Of a stretch of 5,241 nucleotides of DNA, positions 1 through 5,241 are shown piece after piece (position 1 is the first letter of the stretch; the number at the start of each line of letters is the position of its first letter). The DNA lies in contig JAOUNV010000179.1 of the NCBI GenBank assembly GCA_029880775.1, positions 1 through 5,241 of the forward strand, read 5' to 3'. The notes beneath the pieces were generated by a model. It did not search any database. It saw nothing but the letters and a program-made list of their open reading frames with translations, and had not been told where the DNA came from. This DNA comes from Nitrospinota bacterium. Lineage in GTDB: Bacteria > Nitrospinota_A > UBA7883. The translations under genes were made by a program, and so were the position numbers.

Positions 1-659
1 CCATAGACGGGCCTGCTGGCAGCGGCAAGAGCACAATGGCCCGGATCTTGGCCAAAAAGATCCATGCCACCATGGTCGATACCGGGGCCATGTACCGGGC
101 GGTGACCGCTAAAATGATAGACACGGGTCAGGACCCGAAAGACGAGGCGGCGGTGGCGAAGGTGGCGCGGGAGATCCAGATAAATTTTGCCGGAGAGGAT
201 TCAGCCCGGACCCTGGCGGACGGAGTGGATGTATCCTCCCGGATCAGGCGGCCCGATGTGAATTCATTGGTGTCGAAAATATCCGCCTATCCCCTGGTGC
301 GCCATGAAATGACGCGGCTACAGCGGAAAATGGCCGAGGGGGTGCGAGTGGTGATGGAAGGAAGGGACACCGGCTCGGTGGTCCTGCCGTCGGCCCGGTT
401 CAAGTTTTTTTTGGTGGCCGGTCCCTCTGTGAGGGCCGAGCGCCGACGGCTGGAGATGGCTCAGGCCGGGGATAACGCCAGGCAGGAGGAGGTTTTGGCG
501 GGGATTACGGCCCGGGACCAGATGGACAGCCAGCGGGCCACCTCCCCACTGGTGAAGCCGGAGGGAGCGGTGGAAATAGACACCTCACAATTGGATATTG
601 ACGAAGTATTGGAAAGAATGTTACTTTTGATCGTTTCAGAAGGATGCGACGCGCCTTAA
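1..659 (+). CDS. cmk: Cytidylate (CMP/dCMP) kinase, 5'-truncated by window edge
   Basis: Cytosolic enzyme that transfers phosphate from ATP to CMP or dCMP, feeding CTP and dCTP synthesis. The reading frame is already open at the left edge (first full codon at base 3) and begins with the P-loop IDGPAGSGKST, so only about 5-10 N-terminal residues are missing; the ATG at 36 lies after the P-loop and is not the real start. Further family signatures are DTGAMYRAV after the P-loop, the GRDTGSVVLP segment (codons near 360-390), and the RDQMDSQRATSPL segment near 513-545. In that last segment the Arg, Asp and Arg spaced +4 and +3 match the CMP-binding Arg181, Asp185 and Arg188 of E. coli Cmk. The near C-terminal EIDTS is also typical. 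The visible 218 residues fit the usual length of about 220-230, and no frameshift is seen. It lies 57 nt before rpsA, the classical cmk–rpsA pairing. Identification is secure. Confidence 0.96.
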   Translation, partial: IDGPAGSGKSTMARILAKKIHATMVDTGAMYRAVTAKMIDTGQDPKDEAAVAKVAREIQINFAGEDSARTLADGVDVSSRIRRPDVNSLVSKISAYPLVRHEMTRLQRKMAEGVRVVMEGRDTGSVVLPSARFKFFLVAGPSVRAERRRLEMAQAGDNARQEEVLAGITARDQMDSQRATSPLVKPEGAVEIDTSQLDIDEVLERMLLLIVSEGCDAP

Positions 660-661
660 AA

Positions 662-683
662 CGCCCCGGATTTCTCCGGCGCG
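662..683 (+). promoter_or_regulatory. Hairpin in the cmk–rpsA leader
   Basis: Just after the cmk stop codon, CGC (662-664) pairs with GCG (681-683) and CCGGA (666-670) pairs with TCCGG (675-679). The loop is TTTC, and one C·C mismatch (665/680) interrupts the stem. It is followed by GAAAAATA rather than a T-run, so it is not a standard intrinsic terminator on the + strand. Possible roles are partial attenuation between cmk and rpsA, mRNA processing or stability, or part of an S1 autoregulatory leader. The pairing is seen directly; function is inference. Confidence 0.35.
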
Positions 684-692
684 GAAAAATAT

Positions 693-719
693 AGGGAAAG
701 GTTGGTTTATTTTTTTATG
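693..719 (+). promoter_or_regulatory. rpsA translation initiation region, U-rich leader with ambiguous start
   Basis: A purine-rich AGGGAAAGG (693-701) is followed by GTT-rich bases and seven T (710-716) immediately before ATG 717. The last AGG is 15 nt from that ATG, which is long for a Shine-Dalgarno. The same purine tract fits an in-frame TTG at 702 better (about 5 nt from AGGG), but this would add VYFF ahead of the ordinary-looking MTASTK N-terminus. Weak Shine-Dalgarno pairing with a U-rich leader is known for E. coli rpsA, whose product S1 binds such RNA and represses its own translation. The same may hold here, by inference. Confidence 0.45.
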
Positions 720-2519
720 ACGGCTTCAACTAAAAACGGATTTCGAAGAGTAAAGGAATCGGACTACGCGGATAGTTTCGATTTGGATCGCGAAGAGGTC
801 GACGACGGCGATTATACTTCGGATGAATATGCGGCTCTGATCGACCAGAGCATCGTCTCCTTCAAACAGGGGGAGATTATCACGGGACGAGTGGTGAAGA
901 AGAACGATGACTCGGTCATCGTGGATATAGGCTTTAAGAGCGAAGGGGTGATCCCCCTTTCAGAGTTCGGTGTCAAGGCGCAGGATCTGACACCAGGGGA
1001 CCCGGTGGATGTGCTGCTGGAAAAAAGCGAGGACGCCGAAGGGATGGTGGTGCTCTCCAAGGAGAAGGCGGACAGGATCCGCGTCTGGGAGGTCATGGCC
1101 GAAAAATACGAAAAAGACGAAATCGTGGAAGGGGTTATCGTTTCCAAGATAAAGGGTGGATTGACGGTGGATATCGGGCTGAAGGCCTTTCTCCCCGGCT
1201 CCCAGATTGACCTGAGACCAATAAAGAACCTGGACAAAATCGTCGGCGAACAGCACAAGTTCAAAATCATAAAGATGAACAAGAAACGGGGGAACATCGT
1301 GCTCTCCCGCAGGGCCATCCTGGAGGAGCAGCGCAAGGCCATCAAGGAGTCCACCCTGTCGCAGCTCACCGAGGGCGCCAAGGTGGTGGGCATAGTGAAG
1401 AACATCACCGAGTACGGCGCCTTTATAGACCTGGGCGGCATTGACGGGTTGTTGCATATCACGGACATGTCCTGGGGCCGGGTGAACCATCCATCGGAGA
1501 TGTTCAACATCGGCGACCAGGTGGAAGTGATCGTGCTCAAGTTCGACAAAGAAGCTGAGCGTGTCTCGCTGGGATACAAGCAGGCCACGCCAGACCCGTG
1601 GAGCTACGCCGAGGAGAGATATGCCGCAGGGGCCAGGGTCCTGGGCAAGATCGTCTCCATAGCCGACTACGGCGCTTTTGTGGAGCTGGAAAAGGGCGTG
1701 GAAGGCCTGGTCCACATCTCCGAGATGACCTGGAACAAACATGTGCGCCATCCGGGAAAGATTGTCAACGTGGGAGACCAGGTGGACGCTGTGGTGTTGG
1801 CCATGGACAGGGAGAAAAAGCGAATTTCCCTGGGAATGAAGCAGATCCAGCCAAATCCCTGGGAGGATATTGAAGAGAAGTACCCGGTCAACTCCATCGT
1901 GGAGGGAAAAGTTCGCAATGTGGCCGAGTTCGGCGCTTTTGTGGAGTTGGAAGAAGGGGTGGACGGGCTTATCCACATTTCCGACATGAGCTGGACGCTG
2001 AAAGTGAAACACCCAAGCGAGGTGCTGAAAAAGCGGGACAAGGTGAGCTGCATGGTGCTCAACATCGACAAGGAAAACGAGAGGCTCTCCCTGGGGATTA
2101 AGCAACTGGAGAAAGACCCATGGATGAGCGTCGAGGAGAAATACCCGGTGGGGGCCAACGTCAGCTGCAAAATCGTAAAGATTACCAACTTTGGCGCCTT
2201 TGCGGAGATTGAAGGCGGGATAGAGGGGCTGATCCACAATTCGCAGCTTTCCCCTGAAACAGAGTCTGGCCCGCGCAAAACTGTGGAACTGGATCAGGAA
2301 GTCACGGCGAAGATAATCAAAGTGGACATGGCCAACCGAAAGATTGGATTGTCCGTCAAGGCCTTCGTGGAAGGGTTGTCTCCTGAACAGGTGGTTTCGG
2401 AGCTGGGCTCCGCCGCTGAGGAGGAGATGGAACCGGGCGTCGAAGGGGCCGCGAAACCGGATATTAAGGAGAATGGCGCGGATGAAACCGAGAAGACTGG
2501 TGAGACAACAGCCGAGTAG
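717..2519 (+). CDS. rpsA: 30S ribosomal protein S1
   Basis: RNA-binding protein of the small ribosomal subunit that captures and unfolds mRNA during initiation. The 600 residues hold six S1 (OB-fold) domains at about 51-116, 134-199, 220-288, 305-375, 392-462 and 479-548. Domains 3-5 carry the clearest signature, YGAF or FGAF followed by GL(L/V/I)HI(T/S)(D/E)M(S/T)W and ending in (V/I/L)SLG(M/Y/I)KQ. Domains 1 and 2 are the divergent ribosome-binding type. Domain 6 is degenerate (HNSQ in place of HIS(D/E)). An acidic, Glu-rich low-complexity tail follows from about 553. E. coli S1 has 557 residues, so the excess is mainly in the N-terminal acidic region and this tail. ATG 717 is preferred over the in-frame TTG at 702 because of start codon type and N-terminal composition, although the ribosome-binding spacing favours 702. 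Product is certain; start is moderately certain. Confidence 0.97.
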   Translation: MTASTKNGFRRVKESDYADSFDLDREEVDDGDYTSDEYAALIDQSIVSFKQGEIITGRVVKKNDDSVIVDIGFKSEGVIPLSEFGVKAQDLTPGDPVDVLLEKSEDAEGMVVLSKEKADRIRVWEVMAEKYEKDEIVEGVIVSKIKGGLTVDIGLKAFLPGSQIDLRPIKNLDKIVGEQHKFKIIKMNKKRGNIVLSRRAILEEQRKAIKESTLSQLTEGAKVVGIVKNITEYGAFIDLGGIDGLLHITDMSWGRVNHPSEMFNIGDQVEVIVLKFDKEAERVSLGYKQATPDPWSYAEERYAAGARVLGKIVSIADYGAFVELEKGVEGLVHISEMTWNKHVRHPGKIVNVGDQVDAVVLAMDREKKRISLGMKQIQPNPWEDIEEKYPVNSIVEGKVRNVAEFGAFVELEEGVDGLIHISDMSWTLKVKHPSEVLKKRDKVSCMVLNIDKENERLSLGIKQLEKDPWMSVEEKYPVGANVSCKIVKITNFGAFAEIEGGIEGLIHNSQLSPETESGPRKTVELDQEVTAKIIKVDMANRKIGLSVKAFVEGLSPEQVVSELGSAAEEEMEPGVEGAAKPDIKENGADETEKTGETTAE

Positions 2520-2524
2520 TCGGA

Positions 2525-2548
2525 ACCACCCCGGATTTCCGGGGTGGT
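2525..2548 (+). terminator. Perfect 10-bp GC-rich hairpin after rpsA (terminator-like or attenuator)
   Basis: ACCACCCCGG (2525-2534) and CCGGGGTGGT (2539-2548) are exact reverse complements around an ATTT loop, starting 6 nt after the rpsA stop. No T-run follows directly (ATGGTTGCG); the nearest is TTTTT about 14 nt further on. It is therefore not a canonical Rho-independent terminator. It could partly terminate transcription, or protect the 3' end of rpsA mRNA from exonucleases, so that S1 is made in excess over the downstream sppA. The hairpin is certain as sequence; the role is inferred. Confidence 0.5.
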
Positions 2549-2571
2549 ATGGTTGCGCGTCCATTTTTGAT

Positions 2572-2576
2572 GGAGG
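2572..2576 (+). promoter_or_regulatory. Strong ribosome binding site of sppA
   Basis: GGAGG lies 6 nt upstream of ATG 2583. It is the best Shine-Dalgarno match in the window and fixes the sppA start. It contrasts with the weak sites in front of rpsA, the glycosyltransferase and aroK. Confidence 0.8.
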
Positions 2577-2582
2577 AACCAT

Positions 2583-3473
2583 ATGAGTCAGCCTGACACA
2601 GGCGGAAGATCGACAAAATCGATCCTTTCCTTCTTCGGGATCATGACTCTTGTCTTCGTTGTGGGCGTGTCTCTGATCATCTTCTCCGCTGGCGATGGAA
2701 TCGACATCTCCGGTGACAAGGTGGCCTTGGTGCGTGTGGAGGATATGATCCTGGACGCCGAAAAGGTGAATAGGCAGATCAAGAAATGGTCCGAAGACGA
2801 TTCGGTGAAGGCTATAGTACTTCGGATCAACAGCCCCGGTGGCGCCGTGGCGCCTTCCCAGGAGATATACCAGGAAGTGGAGCGCGCCGCGGCCATAAAA
2901 CCGGTGGTGGCCAGCATGGGCGCCATGGCGGCCTCTGGCGGGTATTACGTGGCCGCCCCGTGCGAGACCATTTACGCGAATCCCGGCACGGTCACAGGCT
3001 CCATCGGCGTGATCATGAACCTTTCCAACATCGAAAAGCTCATGGAAAAAATCGGCATGAGCCCCATGGTGATAAAAACCGGCAAGTTCAAGGATATCGG
3101 CTCGCCATATCGCCCCATGAGCAAAGAAGAACACGAGCTGCTGCAAAACGTGGCCGACGATATTCTTGTCCAGTTCATAGAAGATGTGGCTAAGGGAAGG
3201 GGCATGGATCTTGACTATGTGCGAAGCCTGGCTGATGGAAGGATCTTTACAGGCAGGCAAGCGTTGGATCTGAAGCTGGTGGATAAGCTGGGCAATCTGC
3301 GTGACGCCATAGAAGCAGCGGCCCGCATGGCCAAAATGGATCCGGACCCGGATGTGGTGGAGGATGAGGAAAAACGAGGCCTTGTAAAATATCTTTTGGA
3401 CGAGGACGCCAGCCTGGCGTTGTCCAGGGCCGGGCTCACCAGCGGGTTTTATTTTCTCTGGCCCGCCTGGTAG
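2583..3473 (+). CDS. sppA: Signal peptide peptidase SppA, 36K type, membrane-anchored Ser/Lys protease
   Basis: S49-family serine protease that degrades leftover signal peptides and other membrane-associated peptides on the outer face of the cytoplasmic membrane. The 296 residues begin with a short positive N-terminus and one hydrophobic signal anchor (about 13-35). The catalytic half follows: LRINSPGG (80-87), then the nucleophile region GAMAASGGYYVA with Ser118, then TGSIGVI (138-144). The general-base Lys170 lies in TGKFKDIGSPYR. Ser118 and Lys170 are 52 residues apart, the same distance as Ser147 and Lys199 of B. subtilis SppA. The C-terminus ends in GFYFLW, common in short SppA proteins. 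The length matches the single-domain form, not the duplicated 67K E. coli enzyme. It lies 63 nt after rpsA, with no ihfB between them, and 5 nt before the glycosyltransferase, so those two are probably cotranscribed. Confidence 0.95.
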   Translation: MSQPDTGGRSTKSILSFFGIMTLVFVVGVSLIIFSAGDGIDISGDKVALVRVEDMILDAEKVNRQIKKWSEDDSVKAIVLRINSPGGAVAPSQEIYQEVERAAAIKPVVASMGAMAASGGYYVAAPCETIYANPGTVTGSIGVIMNLSNIEKLMEKIGMSPMVIKTGKFKDIGSPYRPMSKEEHELLQNVADDILVQFIEDVAKGRGMDLDYVRSLADGRIFTGRQALDLKLVDKLGNLRDAIEAAARMAKMDPDPDVVEDEEKRGLVKYLLDEDASLALSRAGLTSGFYFLWPAW

Positions 3474-3478
3474 GCTAA

Positions 3479-4954
3479 ATGGACCGGAGCAGGGCCAACG
3501 TTCTTTTGTTCATTGCGGCCGTCTCCACGTTCCGGTTGGCCTTTTGCGGCTGGTTCGAGCTTTCCCTGGATGAAGGGTATTACTGGCTGTGGGGCCAGCA
3601 CCCCTCCCTCTCATACTACGATCACCCTCCCATGGTGGCGTGGATCATCACCGCCACCGGATTTTTGGGAGAGTCGGAGCGGATGGTACGGGCCGGAGCC
3701 GTATTGTGCGGGGCGGTTTCCTCATATTACCTGTACCTGACCGCGAAAGAGGTTTTCAACGATGGCCCCGCCGCCTTGTGGGCCGTGATCCTGCTGAACC
3801 TGACCCCCATGTTCGCGCTTGGCGCGGTGGTTATGACTCCTGATTCGCCCCTTTTCATGTTCTGGGCCATGACCACATATTACGGCGCGAGGCTGGTGAA
3901 CACTCAGCGGCCCCACTACTGGTACGCGGTTGGTTTCTTTTTCGGCCTGGCGATGCTCTCCAAATATACCGCGGCCCTTTTCGCTCCGGCTCTTCTTGTG
4001 TTTCTTATCTTCTCCCAGGAGAACAGGGCATGGTTGTTCAGAAAAGAGCCGTATCTGGCCTTTGGACTCTCAATGATCATCTTCTCGCCGGTGATACTCT
4101 GGAATTATCAGAGGGATTGGATATCGTTCAAGTTTCAGCTCTCCCATGGGCTGGCGGGGGAGAATCCCGGCTTTTTGCTGACTATGGGGGAGTTCTGGGG
4201 GGCCCAGGCGGCCATGACCGGGTTGTTTCTCTTCTTCTTCATGATGGCGGCCATGGTGGCTGTCACACGCAAAGGTGTGGCAGAGCAGAGAGACGACTAT
4301 CTATACCTTGGCGTAATCTCTTGGAGCCTTTTTACTTTTTTTCTGCTCAACAGCACCCGCACCCGCATGGAGGGCAACTGGGGCATTACCATGTATTTCA
4401 CGATCATCACCGCCACGCCTTTCATAGTGGCCGCCTACTCTCAGCTAAATGGCGGTTGGGGCCGTGTCGTGGGGTTGGGATATAAATTCGCCTTATGGTT
4501 CGCTGCGGCGCAACTGGTATACTTCCATGTTCAGATAGTGGAGCCTGTGTTTCCAATGCCTCAAAAGAAGGAGATATCCCGCAGGGTATACGGCTGGAGC
4601 ACACTGGCGGCCGAAGTGGACAACAGGCTGAAGGATCTTGGGCCAGACGCGTTCATTTTGGCCAATCGCTTCCAAATATCCACCCTGCTCACCTACTACA
4701 CCGTCGGCCATAGGCCAGCATATATAACCAACGGCCAGGGAAGGTTCGGATATTTAGGGACAGTGGCCCATCTCCCCGGCGCCCCGGCCGTGTACGTCAC
4801 GGAAACCGGTAGGGACAATATGAGCAGAATAGGGAAGTATTTTGGGCGAGCGGAAAAGGACGGCGTTATCCGGATAGAGCGACACGGGGAGTTGATTAGG
4901 GAATTTACCTTCTATAAATGCTACAATTACCAGGGCGAATTGATCAAGATATGA
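3479..4954 (+). CDS. Polytopic membrane glycosyltransferase, GT39/ArnT-like (PMT_2) superfamily
   Basis: Likely a GT-C fold enzyme that moves a sugar from a polyprenyl-phosphate donor onto a lipid, glycan or protein on the outer side of the cytoplasmic membrane. The 491 residues include about 11-12 hydrophobic segments between 7 and 352, then a soluble C-terminal part of about 120-140 residues. Family marks are the acidic pair Asp31-Glu32 in LSLDEGYYWLWG within the first external loop, YYDHPPMVAW (46-55), VMTPDSPLFMFW (118-129), LSKYTA (160-165) and RMEGNWG (296-302), the last resembling the PNWP-type motif of the superfamily. It is shorter than ArnT (about 550). Donor and acceptor cannot be told from sequence: lipid A or other envelope glycan modification and protein O-glycosylation are all possible. 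The start has only a weak AGG (3472-3474) overlapping the sppA stop, suggesting translational coupling. Unlike rpsA and sppA it uses TCA, TTA and CTA codons. Confidence 0.85.
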   Translation: MDRSRANVLLFIAAVSTFRLAFCGWFELSLDEGYYWLWGQHPSLSYYDHPPMVAWIITATGFLGESERMVRAGAVLCGAVSSYYLYLTAKEVFNDGPAALWAVILLNLTPMFALGAVVMTPDSPLFMFWAMTTYYGARLVNTQRPHYWYAVGFFFGLAMLSKYTAALFAPALLVFLIFSQENRAWLFRKEPYLAFGLSMIIFSPVILWNYQRDWISFKFQLSHGLAGENPGFLLTMGEFWGAQAAMTGLFLFFFMMAAMVAVTRKGVAEQRDDYLYLGVISWSLFTFFLLNSTRTRMEGNWGITMYFTIITATPFIVAAYSQLNGGWGRVVGLGYKFALWFAAAQLVYFHVQIVEPVFPMPQKKEISRRVYGWSTLAAEVDNRLKDLGPDAFILANRFQISTLLTYYTVGHRPAYITNGQGRFGYLGTVAHLPGAPAVYVTETGRDNMSRIGKYFGRAEKDGVIRIERHGELIREFTFYKCYNYQGELIKI

Positions 4955-4981
4955 CCATAACAGAAGGGGATTTTCCTGGCG

Positions 4982-5241
4982 ATGGGCGGTAAAAAGCAAC
5001 TGGCGATAATAGGGTTCAAGGGATGCGGCAAAAGCACCGTGGGTCATCTGCTGGCCGAAAAGATGGGTCGCCCTTTCCAGGACACGGACCAGATCCTTGA
5101 AAATCTGTACATGAAAAAGAATGGCGAAAAGATAGGATTCAGAGAGATATACGTCCGCCACGGCAGGGATTTTTTTGAGGAGCTGGAGACCGAGGCGGTG
5201 GAAGAGGCCATGGATGGAGAGCCCAAGGTCATATCCTTTGG
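4982..5241 (+). CDS. aroK: Shikimate kinase (AroK-like), 3'-truncated by window edge, atypical substrate motif
   Basis: Predicted cytosolic kinase phosphorylating shikimate at O3 with ATP, in the pathway to chorismate and aromatic amino acids. The 86 visible codons show Walker A GFKGCGKST (11-19), the DTD motif (34-36) whose second Asp matches M. tuberculosis AroK Asp34, and REIYVRHG leading to GRDFFEELE (61-69). The gene runs off the window at VISF, just where the GGG loop is expected. ATG 4982 is the only ATG in this frame after the in-frame TAA at 4958; AAGGGG (4964-4969) lies 12 nt upstream, somewhat far. It follows the glycosyltransferase by 27 nt and may share its message. Oddity: family GExxFRxxE reads GRDFFEELE, so the shikimate-binding Arg (Arg58 in M. 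tuberculosis) is Glu66 and the preceding Glu is Arg62. The frame is intact on both sides, so this is not a frameshift. Another small-molecule kinase of the same fold cannot be excluded. Confidence 0.87.
   Translation, partial: MGGKKQLAIIGFKGCGKSTVGHLLAEKMGRPFQDTDQILENLYMKKNGEKIGFREIYVRHGRDFFEELETEAVEEAMDGEPKVISF

Noticed and set aside
598..626. Possible sigma-70 promoter for rpsA within the end of cmk (TTGACG, 17 nt, TTACTT)
   Set aside because: The -35 box looks fair, but the -10 box matches TATAAT at only two positions. Internal cmk promoters for rpsA are known in E. coli, but this sequence alone does not support one.
812..1588. 258-codon minus-strand open frame inside rpsA
   Set aside because: Ser-rich, low-complexity translation opposite S1 repeats, with no domain and no ribosome binding context; a shadow of rpsA.
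960..3260. 766-codon open frame on the minus strand spanning rpsA and sppA
   Set aside because: It lies codon-for-codon opposite two certain genes, crosses the intergenic hairpin and would start at TTG. It gives a His- and Gly-rich product with no recognisable domain and is explained by the missing TTA, CTA and TCA codons in the sense genes.
4030..4485. 151-codon + strand open frame inside the glycosyltransferase gene
   Set aside because: Out of frame with a gene that has clear membrane segments and family motifs; its translation has no recognisable features.
4951..4954. ATGA overlap at the glycosyltransferase stop as the start of the next gene
   Set aside because: The ATG at 4951 is in a different frame from the shikimate kinase, whose own frame has a TAA at 4958-4960, so its start must lie later, at 4982.
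5170..5176. Run of seven T in the shikimate kinase gene as a possible frameshift site
   Set aside because: The family reading frame fits on both sides of the run, so no indel is needed to explain the sequence.

Overview
This is an ordinary bacterial housekeeping segment with every gene on the + strand and tightly packed. It fits the conserved cmk–rpsA–sppA neighbourhood found in many Gram-negative and deep-branching phyla. The bases look moderately GC-rich (mid-to-upper fifties percent, judged by eye). A single-domain 36K-type SppA, a six-domain S1 and the gene order suggest a Desulfobacterota-, Nitrospinota- or Nitrospirota-like bacterium, but the window does not fix the phylum. It shows no mobile element, CRISPR array, tRNA or rRNA.

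Layout: (1) 1-659 is the 3' part of cmk (cytidylate kinase), cut by the left edge just before its P-loop. (2) 660-716 is a short leader with a hairpin and a U-rich stretch before the start codon. (3) 717-2519 is rpsA (ribosomal protein S1), with six S1 domains and an acidic C-terminal tail. (4) 2520-2582 holds a perfect 10-bp GC-rich hairpin and then a strong ribosome binding site. (5) 2583-3473 is sppA, a membrane-anchored Ser/Lys signal peptide peptidase. (6) 3479-4954, only 5 nt after sppA, is a polytopic membrane glycosyltransferase of the GT39/ArnT-like (PMT_2) superfamily. (7) 4982-5241 is the start of a shikimate kinase (aroK-like) gene cut by the right edge. No stretch over 300 bases lacks a gene.

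The genes serve separate core tasks: pyrimidine nucleotide supply, translation initiation, membrane proteolysis, envelope glycosylation and aromatic amino acid synthesis. The hairpin after rpsA may let the very highly expressed S1 gene be transcribed above the genes behind it. sppA and the glycosyltransferase are probably translated in sequence from one message, and aroK may belong to the same unit.

I found no convincing undescribed system. The points most worth a second look are: a shikimate kinase whose conserved GExxFRxxE segment has its Glu and Arg exchanged, which removes the shikimate-binding arginine; two hairpins flanking rpsA that share an identical 11-base core; and the uncertain rpsA start behind a U-rich leader.
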